DNA of 64,000 bases from Apodemus sylvaticus (GCF_947179515.1 NC_067495.1:62704127-62768126), one strand, 5' to 3'. Shown: positions 52,383 through 62,984, counted from the stretch's first letter. Notes: generated by a model not told the origin, from the letters alone. Translations and numbers: made by a program.

Positions 52383-52495
52383 GTTATTGTTGCATACAAG
52401 GACTCACTATACAGACCAGGCTAGTCTGTAACTCACCGTCCTCCTGCCTTCTGAGTGCTCGGATTGCAGGCCTGAGCTACCATGTCCTGCAGAGG
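52383..52495 (-). mobile_element. B1 SINE, antisense
   Basis: 'CTATACAGACCAGGCTAGTCTG', 'TTCTGAGTGCTCGGATTGCAGG' and 'GAGCTACCATGTCCTGC'. Confidence 0.78.
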
Positions 52496-52767
52496 AATTT
52501 GTTTGTTGGTAGGGTGGAAGCCCCTGGAAAGCCTACTTAGCTCTCTAGGTTGAAGTCATGAAGCTCGGCATCTTTCCCCTACCCCAGTGCAGCCCTGAGC
52601 ATAGTGAGAACAAGGCCTTTGGTCTTAATGCTTCTTTGCTGGTCCTGGCACAAGTCGCAAGTCGCAAGTCGGTGGCTCTAAGAATTCAGCCTTGAATGTC
52701 AAACCTTAGAGATCTGCCACACTTTTGCCACGCCTTTTCATGTGTGTGTTGGTGGGGGTATGTCCTA

Positions 52768-52768
<1 letters not shown>
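52496..52768. other. Unassigned sequence with a 7-bp triplication
   Basis: GCAAGTC-type units are repeated three times at about 52651-52671. Otherwise unremarkable. Confidence 0.5.
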
Positions 52769-52806
<38 letters not shown>

Positions 52807-52834
52807 ACTACCACCACCACCACCACCACCACCC
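52769..52834. repeat. (CA)n then (CCA)n microsatellite
   Basis: About 18 CA units pass into about 8 CCA units. Confidence 0.96.
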
Positions 52835-54191
52835 ATGTATGACACAACAAAGTTCTCTACAACCAAAGGACCACTCAAGAGTTAGCATCCTCAGCTGAGC
52901 CACTTCTCTGAGCATTCTGGGCAGCCATGCTCCCAGCCAGCATGCCTTCTGTCCAAGCGGTACCAACTCAACCCAGTCACAGGAACCAAGTTCTCAGATG
53001 CTCTTGGAAAAAACAAGCAATGCTTGGTCCATATAGGATTCTGATGGGCTGGCCAGGGGTCTTGCTTTACCCCTAGTGACCAGAGACGCTGGGTTGGTAC
53101 CTTCTGTGTGACTGGACTCTGGAGGAACCTGTTGCTCTCGGCAGTTTCTGACCTTGGGAGTCCTCCTTCGTTGCTGAGGTACTGTTCAGGGGCCAGGCTC
53201 CAGTCTCTTTCAGGAGAGACTGCTGTCAGATGAGATGTACCCACTCTGGTGCCAACAGCAACAGCACCTATTATGTCCTTATCAGGTCATCTTGGGACAC
53301 TGGAGGCTACCAATTCTTTTTTTTTTTTTTTTTTTTTTTTGGTTCCTCAAGCAGGCTGGGTGCACAGGGAAAGGCAGAGTAGGGATGTGGGGAAACAGCC
53401 CACGTAGAAGAATCAGCTGCCATATTGGGGGGGCCAATGTACCCCCAGACACATGAGCAATGGACACCAACAGGCATCTCATTGCTGGACTCAGTAGACA
53501 AATAAGTACGTAATGAGTCCTGAAATGAATCCTGGGGCACAGGCATACCAGAGCTTAAGAAGTCCTGGGCTCCCCTTGAATCTCGGTCACCAACCCAGTT
53601 TGTCTCCTCTGTCTCTTCCTTGGTGCACCACTCTTGTAGCTAAGATCACTAAGCCCCTTTCGGTGAAATAGAAGCCTAAGTCCTTAGAAACTAAGCATCG
53701 TGCCTGCTGTCATGTAAGCAAATTTAAAATCAAACCCCAGAAGACTTCACATGAACCCTGGCCTGCAGGGGGGTGGGCAGCTTAAGCAACCTGTAAACCA
53801 CGTGCCACCACCAGTATCCCCTCTCAGGGCACTGCCACTCAGCTACAAGGTTATTTTTGAGCCGGGAAAAGAGTGGGGACGTTGTATGTTGTTTCCGAAG
53901 GCGAGGAGAGTGCTGTGTTGGATTATCCTTGCATGCCTTCCATCTCACTGTGGCTGCTCCTGTGCTCTGGTGATGGGATGCTACCAAGATGAACCCTCTA
54001 GTTCCTTCAGGGAAGCCTGTGATGTCCACTTCATAGTGGCCTTGGGATTTACCAATCCTTTTCAGAATGAAGCAGCTCCCCAAAGCAAAAGGCTCAGCTG
54101 CACAGCAAGATGGGGGGCAGGGAAAGTAAGGCTTCCCATCAGGAAGGTTGCATGTCTGCCTGTCCTAGAGATCAACAGAGAACTTGAGTGA
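52835..54191. other. About 1.35 kb with no recognisable repeat
   Basis: Includes an isolated T run (24 T) at 53317-53340 followed by non-SINE sequence. Frames of 115-146 codons (53730-54191) occur on both strands over the same bases and are judged chance. Confidence 0.4.
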
Positions 54192-54239
54192 TTGTATGTG
54201 TGTGTGTGTGTGTCTGTGTGTCTGTGTGTCTGTGTGTTG
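54192..54239. repeat. (TG)n / (TCTGTG)n microsatellite
   Basis: TG run that passes into TGTCTGTG octamers. Confidence 0.93.
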
Positions 54240-54740
54240 TACTCATGTTGTTGCCTTTTTGTACCCAACTTGTTTGTTTGAGGTTTCATAGACTTATTTT
54301 TTTTTTCAATGTGGAAAAAGCCATCCCTTCGATGTAAAGCCGAATAATTCCAGTAAAAGGATCCAAGTGAATGAGGCTTCTGCCCAAGTATGGGAAAATA
54401 TCCATCCATCTCTCCCCTTAATTAGAAAAATGGCCTTCCAAGTAGTGAGTCATGCTGCCCGCTAGCAATTTGCTCCATCCCTAGCCAGTGCTCCAGGGAC
54501 AACAGAGGTGAGAGATGGCAGTGGTTATGGCACAGAACAGACATGAGGAGGGACTTGCATTCCTGATGCCAGCAGCTCTGTGGCCTAGTGTTGCCTGCTC
54601 CTCTGCCAAAAATAATTCATTTGCCTAGCTGCAGCATCCAGGATGTTGGTCCTATGTCTGAGTTCACCCGCACATCCTGATAAGTAGTGTGCTGCAAGGG
54701 GCACATGGAATCAGCCACAGCTCTTTGCATAATCTGGGCT
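54240..54740. other. Unassigned sequence
   Basis: About 500 bp. Nothing recognised. Confidence 0.4.
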
Positions 54741-54741
54741 G

Positions 54742-54773
<32 letters not shown>

Positions 54774-54774
54774 G
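54741..54774. repeat. (TTA)n microsatellite
   Basis: About 11 TTA units. Confidence 0.96.
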
Positions 54775-55018
54775 AGGAAAACATAGCGAAAAGTGTAAAG
54801 CACTCTGGATCTGGATCGTAAAGATACAGCCAGGGAGCTTTCCCATATGTGGGCACATATGTGTAATGACCACCCAGTGTAAGATACAGGGAGCGTTTGC
54901 ACAGCCAGAAGGCTCACTTTTGCGCCTTCCACCCAGGAGCTCTCTCTTTACATGGTTCATGTGCTGAAATTCAGTATTTGTAATTGGTGTTGTGCTGGGA
55001 AATATAAGAAGCAGTTCT

Positions 55019-55019
<1 letters not shown>
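54775..55019. other. Unassigned sequence
   Basis: Nothing recognised. Confidence 0.35.

Positions 55020-55070
<51 letters not shown>
55020..55070. repeat. (GT)n microsatellite
   Basis: About 25 uninterrupted GT units. Confidence 0.97.
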
Positions 55071-55159
55071 GGGGGTGCCCTGCCTTGTAGTATTTCCCAA
55101 CTCTTTGTGGTGTAAATATTCCCACCGCAGCTGGTTTCAGGCTACTGACAACTTAACAA

Positions 55160-55690
55160 CTGGCTCAAAAAAAATTCTGGAAAATGGGGGCAGATGCAGA
55201 GATCCGCAGCTAAGACCAGGCGAAGCAAAGAGAACCTTAGAAAAGAGGGAGAGGAAGGATTCTAGGAACCAGGGAAGACACCATGAGAACACAGCCCACA
55301 GAATCAACTAAGCAGGGCTCATAAGGGCTCACAGAGACTGAAGAGACAATCGTGGAGCCTGCATGGGTCTAACCTAGGTCCTTTGCATATACGTAGTGAT
55401 TGTTTACCTCAGGGGCTTTTATGGGAGTCCTAACAATGGGAATGGGGAATCTCTCTGATGTTTTTGCCTCCACTTAGGACCCTTTTCCTCCTACTGTGTT
55501 GCTTCGTCTAGACTTGATATGAGAGTTTGTGCTTAGTCTTATTGTAATTTGTTATGCCAAGTTTGGTTGTTATTGCTCTCTTTTAAAAAGAGAAACAGAG
55601 AAGGAGTGAATTTGGGGGCAGAGAGAAGATGAGGGGCACTGGGAGAAGCAGAGGTAGGGGAAACTGTAGTTGGAATATAATATATAGAGA
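55160..55690 (+). mobile_element. Lx-like L1 3' UTR, sense
   Basis: 'CACAGAATCAACTAAGCAGGGC', 'GCCTGCATGGGTCTAACC' and 'TCCTTTGCATATACGTAG' match the Lx-type 3' end. A G-rich 3' section (GGGAGAAGCAGAGG) and the AATAAAATAG end follow. The copy at 37291-37570 belongs to the same type. Confidence 0.7.
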
Positions 55691-55770
55691 GAATAAAATA
55701 GATAGATGATAGATAGATAGATAGATAGATAGATAGGCAGGCAGGTAGGTAGGTAGGTAGATAGATAGAT
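55691..55770. repeat. (GATA)n / (GGCA)n / (GGTA)n microsatellite after the L1 tail
   Basis: About ten GATA, then GGCA and GGTA, then GATA again, ending in a T run. Confidence 0.95.
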
Positions 55771-56029
55771 TTTTTTTTTTGAAAAATGGAGTTAGATTCT
55801 GATGAGTCCAAGCAAGCTGACTGTTTGCAAAAGGGGATCAAGGAGGTTAAATCCAATTATGTACCCAGTACAACGTAGTGGGCTGCAGTTAAGGGTCTCC
55901 CCCATATTCTCAGCCCCTTTACCAGGGAAACAATTGTGCACAGGATTTAGAATTATTACCAAATTCATTAATCTGCACAAATGACTCTAGAGTCACAAAC
56001 ATGAGCAAATCATTGGAAGATTGCTTTCT
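55771..56029. other. Unassigned sequence
   Basis: About 260 bp. Nothing recognised. Confidence 0.35.
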
Positions 56030-56410
56030 TAGTTACTTTTTCTGGTGCTGTGACAAAATATCTTGACATTAGCAACTTAAAAAGGAAGGGTTTATTTTGG
56101 CTCACAGTTTAAGGATATAATCCTTCCCAGTGGGGAAGTCAGGGTAGTATTCAAACCAAGGTAGAATTCAAGGCATCTGGTCAAGTTGAGGCTTTGGAAT
56201 AAGAGAATAATGAATGCTAATTGTCAGCCCACTTTCTCATTTTTTATACAGTACAGGATCTCAGCCCAGGGAATAGTGCTGCCCACAGTGGGCAGGTCTT
56301 CCCAGCTCATTTTGTCTAATCAAAATAACCCCTTACAGACATACTGAGATGTTTATCTTTCAGTTGTTTCTAAATGTCATTAAGTTGACAATTGATATTA
56401 ACCTTCACAA
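56030..56410 (-). mobile_element. MaLR-type LTR, antisense
   Basis: 'GCTGTGACAAAATATCTTGAC', 'AGGAAGGGTTTATTTTGGCTC', 'GTGGGCAGGTCTTCCC' and 'GTTGACAATTGATATTAACC' in the right order. About 380 bp, and the next block looks like its internal region. Confidence 0.65.
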
Positions 56411-56439
56411 AGGAGCAGCCAGGGAAATCACGTAGCAGT

Positions 56440-56545
56440 CCATTCTTATTGGGGAATGTATTCCACAACTCTCTGTAGGTGACTAAAATTGCAGATGGTA
56501 CTGAATCTCATAGAAATCACTTTCTTGAGTTTTCACTAATTCTAC
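56440..56545. mobile_element. Possible DNA-transposon scrap
   Basis: 'GGGGAATGTATTCCACAAC' and 'AATTGCAGATGGTACTGAATC' faintly resemble an old mammalian DNA transposon. Weak. Confidence 0.3.
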
Positions 56546-56800
56546 ATGCACTATGAACATGAGAATGTTCAAAATCCAAAATATATTCAGTCCAACTTTG
56601 AAAATCTCCATAGTCTTATACTTCATACACTATTCAAGAGTACATACATAGCTTCTTCTGAGACTCAAAGCAGTCTTTTTACTGTAAGATACTGTAAAAT
56701 CAAAAACCAAGTAACAAACTTGCAACTTATAATGGCACAGGGTAAGTAAGCACCTTCATTCCAAAAAGGAGGAACAGTTGTCGCATCTAGCAGTAATTTG
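56546..56800 (-). mobile_element. MaLR internal region, antisense
   Basis: 'GAATGTTCAAAATCCAAAATATATTC', 'AAAGCAGTCTTTTTACTGTAAG' and 'GTAACAAACTTGC' parallel the internal region seen at 4620-4800. No coding frame. Confidence 0.5.
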
Positions 56801-57312
56801 ATCCTTTCATGACTGAGTAGCAGCCCATGACCGGAATGTGTGTATTCATTTTAGCCATGCACCTGTGGAAGGACAGCTGGGTTGATTTCAATGTAGGGAC
56901 ATTATGAGATAAAACTACTCTGAGCACTCATGAAATGGGTTTGTGTGCGAATATGTATTCATTCTTCTGGGACAAGTGCCCAAGAGTTCATTTGCTGAAT
57001 TGTATGGCAATTGCATGCTTAGGTTTTTAATAGCTACACTCTATTCTAGCGTGCCTGTTCCCTCTCACATTCACCACAACAATGGATGGCTGATTTGGCT
57101 TATTGACATCCTCACCAACACTTTATGTGATCACTGGCCATTCTGATAGGCATGTAGTGAATGGTCTAGACTTACATTTCCTTAGTCTCTGATGACTTTG
57201 GAAATATTTTCATCTTTTGTGTACATTTGTCAACTATATGCCCTCTTCAGTGGATTGCCTGCTATGACTTTTACCCATTTTCTAACTGAATGGTTTGTTT
57301 GTATTTGTTTGT
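56800..57312 (-). mobile_element. Antisense L1, part 1
   Basis: 'CAACAATGGATGGCTGATTTGG' and 'CCTCACCAACACTTTATGTGATC' are late ORF2 landmarks. This is the start of a long L1 copy that reaches 59097. Confidence 0.75.
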
Positions 57313-57425
57313 TTTTGGAGACAAAGTCTCACTATGTACTTCTGTCTGGCCTGGAACTCTCTCTGTAGATCAGGATGAGCTTAAACTCACAGAGATCCAC
57401 CTGCCTCTGCCTCCCCAGTGCTAAG
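57313..57425 (-). mobile_element. B1 SINE in L1, antisense
   Basis: 'GGAGACAAAGTCTCACTATG', 'GGCCTGGAACTCTCTCTGTAG' and 'TGCCTCCCCAGTGCTAAG'. Confidence 0.75.
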
Positions 57426-57436
57426 ATTCGTTTGGC

Positions 57437-57512
57437 TTTTGCAATGATGAGTTTTGAGAGGTAGTTACTATTCCTTTGTCAGATTGCGATTTGCTTTCTC
57501 CTACTCTATATT
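57437..57512 (-). mobile_element. Antisense L1, part 2
   Basis: 'CCTTTGTCAGATTGCGATTTGC' is in order after part 1. Confidence 0.6.
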
Positions 57513-57727
57513 TTTTATTGTATTTCTTTTATTTCACATGTATGGGTGTTTTGCCTGCATGTATATCAGTACACCACATGTATGTCTTGTGCTCGTGGAA
57601 ACCAGAAGAGGCTGGCAGATCCCCCTGAAAATGGAGCTACAGATGACTGAGAGGTGCCATGCAGTTGCTGGGAATTGAATCTGGGTCTCTGGAAGAGCAG
57701 TCAGTGCTCTTGGGTACTCAGCCCTTA
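57513..57727 (-). mobile_element. B3 SINE in L1, antisense
   Basis: 'GTATGGGTGTTTTGCCTGCATG', 'CCAGAAGAGGCTGGCAGATC' and 'GGAAGAGCAGTCAGTGCTC' form a nearly full-length B3. Confidence 0.88.
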
Positions 57728-57734
57728 AATTCAG

Positions 57735-57890
57735 TTCCTCATGTTATGGTGACCCCCAACCACAAAATTATTTTCATTGCTACTTCATAACTGTAATTTT
57801 GCTGCTATTATGAATTATATTGTAGATATTTTTGGAGACAGATGTTTGTCAAAGGGGTCACAACTCATAAGTTGGTACCACTGCTCTAGC
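57735..57890 (-). mobile_element. URR1-type hAT element, antisense
   Basis: 'TCCTCATGTTATGGTGACCCC' and 'CATAACTGTAATTTTGCTGC' are URR1 reversed. The left inverted repeat is damaged, so it is probably truncated. Confidence 0.75.
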
Positions 57891-57894
57891 CCCT

Positions 57895-58085
57895 TCCAGT
57901 AGAATTCGTCTTTTCAGTCTCGTTATATATGCAAAAAAATTCATTTTGAGGTTCAGTTGATCAGTTTTTCTCTTACAGCTCATCCTCTCCCTTGCAAGTC
58001 TAAAAGAATCTTGACTTAACTCTACATTCCAAAAATTTGTCTTATGTTTACATTTGGCTTATATTTTTCAATTGATTTTTTCTTT
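57895..58085 (-). mobile_element. Antisense L1, part 3
   Basis: 'AATCTTGACTTAACTCTACATTCC' and 'GATCAGTTTTTCTCTTAC' keep the order of ORF2 antisense. A T/CTTT tract follows (58085-58125). Confidence 0.55.
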
Positions 58086-58125
58086 CTTTCCCTTTCTTTT
58101 TCTTTTTTCTTTTTTTTTTTTTTCT

Positions 58126-58310
58126 AGTCCCTGGGGTTAAAACCCACGGCCTTGGATATGCCAGATATGCTCTATCACAGGGTTGACTCTCTGATGCTTT
58201 TTATTTTTATTTGGTCTTACAAAGTTTCCCAGGTTGGACTCAGAGTTGTGATTCTCCTGCCTCAGCTTCCTGAATAGCTAACAGTACCACCATCTGCTTT
58301 CATGCCTAGT
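58126..58310 (-). mobile_element. ID-like then B1-like SINEs, antisense
   Basis: 'CCCTGGGGTTAAAACCC' and 'CTATCACAGGGTTG' at 58128-58185 are ID-like. 'TCCCAGGTTGGACTCAGAG' and 'CTGCCTCAGCTTCCTGAATAGC' at 58225-58280 are 7SL-type, B1-like. Confidence 0.5.
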
Positions 58311-58329
58311 GGAGTTACTTTTTTCTCTA

Positions 58330-58590
58330 AGGAATGAGGTTTAGGTCAAGCCTCTCCTTTTGCCCCTTCATACAAACCGACTTGGCACAGTCTGTTGAAT
58401 AGATGATTATCCTTCCATCGAATCGTTTTTTGCGCCTTAGTCAAAAATCAGTCAGTCACAGTTTGTGCATTCCTTGATAGGAATGTCATTAAACCTATAA
58501 AAGAAATTAGAAAGAATTCACGGCTTTGTGTATTGAGTCCCTGAACTTAGTGTGTCTTTTCATTTATTTATGTCTTCTTTGCTTTCTTTC
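58330..58590 (-). mobile_element. Antisense L1, part 4
   Basis: 'GAATAGATGATTATCCTTCC' followed by 'GCGCCTTAGTCAAAAATCAGTC' is a diagnostic L1 ORF2 antisense block, then 'GGAATGTCATTAAACC'. Confidence 0.7.
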
Positions 58591-58639
58591 CTAAGTATCA
58601 AGTGACATTTAGCAAAATGAACATTCTCTGAAAGACTTA

Positions 58640-58770
58640 TTTTTGAAACAGAGTCTCATGCATCCAGGCTGGCCTGGATAGATGAGAATGACCTTGACCT
58701 TGACCTTGACTTTGACCTCTGATCTGCCTCCACCTCCCAAGTGCTGCAATGACAGGTGCACAACCATCCC
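58640..58770 (-). mobile_element. B1-like SINE with tandem hexamers, antisense
   Basis: 'GAAACAGAGTCTCATGCATCC', 'AGGCTGGCCTGG', then a run of TGACCT hexamers at 58689-58718, then 'CACCTCCCAAGTGCTGC'. The hexamers expand the B1 segment that normally holds one such unit. Confidence 0.75.
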
Positions 58771-58794
58771 TGATTCATGGGACTGCAGTTCTAG

Positions 58795-59097
58795 GGACTG
58801 TAAGTCATAGTAAAAAGCACGCTCTTTTCTTTGGAGTAGTTGTAAATGGTAGTAGGTATTTTTAAGTTAGCCCTGACATGGTTAATACTGGTATAGAAAT
58901 GCAGTTGTCTTTCTGTGTTAGCTAATAAAAATCCAACTTTGCTCAACTCATTTTTTAGTTCTAAGGGTTTTTGTATGGATTACTTGGGAATTCCTATGTC
59001 AATAATTACATTGTCTCAAAATAGGGAGCTTGTTTTTCATTTTCAACACTCCCTTTATTCTTCGTAATTGCACAGCAGGGCTCTCTAATATTGCGTC
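58795..59097 (-). mobile_element. Antisense L1, part 5
   Basis: 'GTTGTAAATGGTAGTAGG', 'GGTATAGAAATGCAGTTG' and 'CTTTGCTCAACTC' are the next ORF2 antisense landmarks, in the same order as in the copy at 1207 on. Confidence 0.65.
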
Positions 59098-59109
59098 AGA
59101 GTGGTGAGA

Positions 59110-59195
59110 GTCGGGCCAGGGATGCAGCTCCATGGCAAAGCATTCAGTTACTAAGCATGAGGCCCTGGGATTGGTACCCAGCACTGAAAACTCAA
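59110..59195 (+). mobile_element. ID-like SINE, sense
   Basis: 'GCCAGGGATGCAGCTCCATGG' and 'GGATTGGTACCCAGCAC'. Confidence 0.6.
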
Positions 59196-59919
59196 ACTGT
59201 AAGCAAAGGCATTTTTGCCTTGTTTCTGTTCTCCTGGAACACTGACTAGGGGCACGGAGGAAATGAAGAAAGGACAGAAGCACAGACACATGAACAGTGA
59301 AGGTGGCATCAAATGGGTGTCTACTACTGCCACAACCCAGAACTCCGCCTGCCTGCAACGCTTAGCACAGGATGAAGGGTGGGAGTATGGGCAGGATTGG
59401 CCCTCCTCAGTAGGAGGTCTCTGTAGGTGGGCAGTCTCCAGCTGTAAACATCTGGGAGAGGAAAGCAGCAGTTGCTAGTCTGCATACACTGATCAGTAGT
59501 GCGGAAACACTCATGCTTGGACTCCAGAGAAAAGCTCTGCCTTCCTTCTGAGCTTCCTGGGGAAGGCTTCCCCACTTTCATGGGGCTGAAGCCTCAGGGC
59601 CCTTCGCATGGCTGTGTCCATGTTAACAGTGCACATTTACTTGGGATTTCCTCTGCTCCCCACATTTCTGATCTCCATTAAATTTAACACCATTAAGTTC
59701 AATGTTAACAATAGGTGCGAGTGTGCATACGTGCATACATGCATGCTTGTATGCATGTGTGGGAGAGGCAAGCACACAAGTATGCCCATGTATGGTGAGG
59801 GTTTTTTTATTCAACCATAAAACATACTGTAGAAAATGCGGGTAGAGAGGCAGCATTGTATTTATTTGCCCAGCATTTTGCTTATCATATTCTTCTTCCT
59901 TCCCAGTTTTCCTTTTTGT
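59196..59919. other. Unassigned sequence with a TGCA-rich patch
   Basis: TGCATACGTGCATACATGC-type repeats at 59722-59760. No gene or family recognised. Confidence 0.45.
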
Positions 59920-60525
59920 TTAGAGAATTTTGTCTAGCTATTATTTCAGACTAGGTTTTTTTAGTGACCAATTTTCTGAAGGATATTCTCACTAGATATA
60001 AAACTGAATTGGGTATGGTGGCTCTGCTGATAGAAACCCCAGTCTTTTGTTAGTTTTGTGCAGGTTGGTAATGCTCTGCATATGTTTCAAGCTCTTCTCT
60101 CTGGGCTTCATATTCTATAATTTCTATGGTTCTATCTTGAAGTTCATTTCCTCTGTTGTACAATAATCTTTCTATTGAGCCTATCCATTGCATTTTTATT
60201 TATTTATTTTTGCCATTTAAGTTCTCCGTTCTGTCATCCCCCTTGTGTCCTCCCCTCCCTCCCACTTTCCCTCCTCTCTCACACCTTCTCTCTTTGCTTC
60301 TTGATGTTGGGGGTAGAACCCAGGGCTTGACACATGCTAGACAAGTGCTCCTACTGCTGAGCCACCCTAATCTCTCATCAGTGTTTTGGGGATTTTTTTT
60401 TAAATCATCTATTACTTTGATAAACTTTTCCAGTTTTTTTTTTCAAGAAGTATTGACTAAAGCATTTGTGATGACTGTATTAACATTGTTGTCTGGCAAT
60501 TGATGCATTTCAAGTCTCAGTAGTG
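59920..60525 (-). mobile_element. Old L1 3' UTR, antisense
   Basis: 'CTGAAGGATATTCTCACTAGATATAAAAC' and 'TATAATTTCTATGGTTC' match the antisense 3' UTR of old L1. It is interrupted by CT-rich and ID-like sequence at 60225-60375. Confidence 0.6.
60306..60374 (-). mobile_element. ID-like SINE in L1, antisense
   Basis: 'GGGGGTAGAACCCAGGGC' and 'CTACTGCTGAGCCACCC'. Confidence 0.7.
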
Positions 60526-60767
60526 GCACATGCCCACTTCCTCCTTGGTCTCACCCTGATTTTCCTTAGGTAAGGAATGAGAGGCACCAGGCTCTGGACA
60601 CTCGGAGAGCCACTCACAGACAGCTTTCTGCCCAGCTTTGTGCCAGCAGGACTCCCACTCAATCACAGCTGGTGCCATTGGGAGAAAAGGGCCAACTTGT
60701 CACTGGAAAATGCAGATCAACCCTTTAACACAGAGTCCAAATCAAAAACTCAAAGATGACCATTATA
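60526..60767. other. Unassigned sequence
   Basis: Nothing recognised. Confidence 0.35.
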
Positions 60768-60905
60768 ATTTGGCATAGTGGTGACTCTCCATAATCCCAG
60801 CACTCTGGAACCAAAGGGCTGCTGTGAGTTTGAAGTCAATTTGGACTATATAGTGAGTTCTAGGCTAGCCTGGGTTATAGAGTAAGGCCTTCCCTCTAAA
60901 GCCAA
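60768..60905 (+). mobile_element. B1 SINE, sense
   Basis: 'GGCATAGTGGTGACTCTCC', 'TAATCCCAGCACTCTGGAACC' and 'GGCTAGCCTGGGTTATAGAG'. Confidence 0.78.
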
Positions 60906-61412
60906 ACAGCCAATTTCCATTCTGTTTGTCAGCAGAATTTGTATTCCCAAATGCCAGGCACAGGAACTTGGGGTCTAAACATACTGCTTGTCCTTGAACA
61001 AATCACTTGGCTTATCTATACCCTAAGTGCTTCCTTATAGAGTGGCATGAGGGCGGCAGCTTCTTTCCAGAGCTGGCAGAAGTTTGAGTGGCCATGCTCT
61101 GTGATAGCCTCTGCCTCTGCCTGCTGCAGCGGACCCTGAGTGGTGGGCAAGAGGATGAAATAAGTAGGGACAGCCACAAACAGCTTTCTGCCAAGCTTCA
61201 AAATTATAAATGCTTTCAAATGGATAGCAAATTAGGGAGAAAAATGTCATAGCGAAACATTTTGCCACATTTGCTAAAGATCTTTTCTAAGAAACAGCTT
61301 ATTACAGATCCAGCTGTGGGCCCCACCCCATCTCAGATAGAAGTAGTCAGTAGCCCAAATTAGTTGTTTCTAACCTCAATGTCTGTTTCTCATTCTCTCT
61401 CTCACATATAAA
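60906..61412. other. Unassigned sequence
   Basis: About 500 bp. Nothing recognised. Confidence 0.4.
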
Positions 61413-61413
61413 C

Positions 61414-61444
<31 letters not shown>

Positions 61445-61446
61445 AC
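61413..61446. repeat. (CA)n microsatellite
   Basis: About 13 CA units with a short ACACATACACA extension. Confidence 0.93.
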
Positions 61447-61596
61447 CTAATGTCTCATATGTTTTACAATTTTATATAAATAACATCAGGTTGTGTTTGT
61501 ATACTCTTTTGTAACTTTATCTTTATGCTTCGATGATTTATTCATGCAGTCACATGAATTATTTTCAAAAATGAATACTATATCAAAATATTGCTG

Positions 61597-61788
61597 ACTA
61601 GGTGGTGGTGGCGGCGGCGGCAGTGGCGCACACCTGTAATCCCAGCACTTGGGAGGCAGAGGCAGGCGGATTTCTGAGTTCAAGGACAGACTGGTCTACA
61701 GAGTGAGTTCCAGGACAGCCAGGGCTACACAGAGAAACCCTGTCTCGAAAAACCAAATCCAAAAAGAACCAACCCCCCCCCAAAAAAA
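61597..61788 (+). mobile_element. Young B1 SINE with expanded head, sense
   Basis: Close to mouse B1 consensus through GAGAAACCCTGTCTCG. The 5' head is unusual: GGTGGTGGTGGCGGCGGCGG instead of the normal single GGTGGTGGCGC. AAATATTGCTG flanks it at about 61585-61595 and 61787-61797, a target duplication. Confidence 0.93.
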
Positions 61789-62699
61789 TATTGCTGCATG
61801 CTGTTCTGTAGCACTGTACCACAGTGCATCCACTCTTGGGTCAGGATGTGATTGGGTGGTACAGTCCTTGCCTAGTGTACAGTCCCCAGCCCTGATAAAA
61901 GACAGCAATCAATACTGACACATTGTCTAGTTCTTAGACATTTATGTTTCCTCTTGTTTTTCCACCATGTACCTGCAAAGTTTGGTCAAGTTCAGTAGCA
62001 AGTTCACTTCTAACCAACAATCCCCACTTGGTGTCTGTGAAACATTTCAGAAAAGACCTGTTTGTGGTCTGGCCTCTTTCGGCTGGGTGGGGGCTAGTTG
62101 CATCAGGCCAGCTGGCACCAGGGTGAAGTTGGCATGGGTACTCAGAACTCCTCCAGAAAAGCCACAGACAGTTAGGACTCACATCTGCATCTTCTTTGCC
62201 CATTCTCAACCTTGATCTCATCTCACTGTGGCCTTATTGAAATTGCTCTTGTTCCTGTCACTTTCACATCCACCCTCGGCAGACCCCCCTCAGAGTCCTG
62301 CTGTTCTTCATGAGGAAGCCTGCAGCCCTAGGCACTATGAATGAAGAGTGGCTGGCTGCAGCTGAGCTCAGCTGACCCACAGATGGCCTTCAGCGGAGGA
62401 CTGGAGATTTGTTTTTCCTTTCAGGGGACTGTATCCCAATCTTTCCTTGAGGGGGTAGCTGAAGAAATGGGAGCTGAGTGGGAACACACATCCTCTGTTC
62501 GGGTCTCTGTTTGGGAGTTTTGTTGCTGTTTTTGTTTTGTGCTAGAGATGTGTTCTGTCATTGAGCTCCGCCCCCAACCCCGCCCCCAACCCCATATTGA
62601 TGGATTTTACTTGCCACTCACTGCTCCATGCATAATCTCTTAGACTTACAAAGTACCCGTAAGGACATGTGTTATTACCCACAGTAAGTCACTTAGCCT
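61789..62699. other. Unassigned sequence with a weak ID scrap
   Basis: A possible ID-like piece lies near 62540-62575 (GTGCTAGAGATGTGTTC), beside a duplicated CGCCCCCAACCC. Otherwise nothing recognised. Confidence 0.4.
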
Positions 62700-62830
62700 A
62701 CAGGTACCTACCTTCTTTAGTCCCCATTTATACTCAAAGAAGTATTTTTAGGTTTGTATGATGACACTCAGAGAGGGTCAGTTGCCCTCAATCCCAGATC
62801 TAGGATGTACTGGAGGCAGCATTGCACCCC
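62700..62830 (+). mobile_element. MIR-like fragment, sense
   Basis: 'TCCCCATTTATACTCAAAG', 'ACTCAGAGAGGGTCAG' and 'GCATTGCACCCCAGG' follow a decayed MIR. Confidence 0.4.
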
Positions 62831-62984
62831 AGGACATCCCATAAATCTATTTTTAAAAAGATAATATCCATGACTTTGCTCTTAAGATGGGTCTTCCTCA
62901 TTCCTGGATCTCCAGCTCTTAATACAGGTCCTCCTTGACCCATAGAGGGGTTGCTTGGATGCTTGTTCACTATAGGACCATGAA

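Noticed and set aside
53730..54191. Frames of 117 and 146 codons on opposite strands over the same bases
   Set aside because: Mutually exclusive, without motifs, in unique DNA.
55691..55770. Regular short repeats that might suggest a CRISPR-like array
   Set aside because: They are tetranucleotide microsatellites without spacers, in a vertebrate-type sequence.
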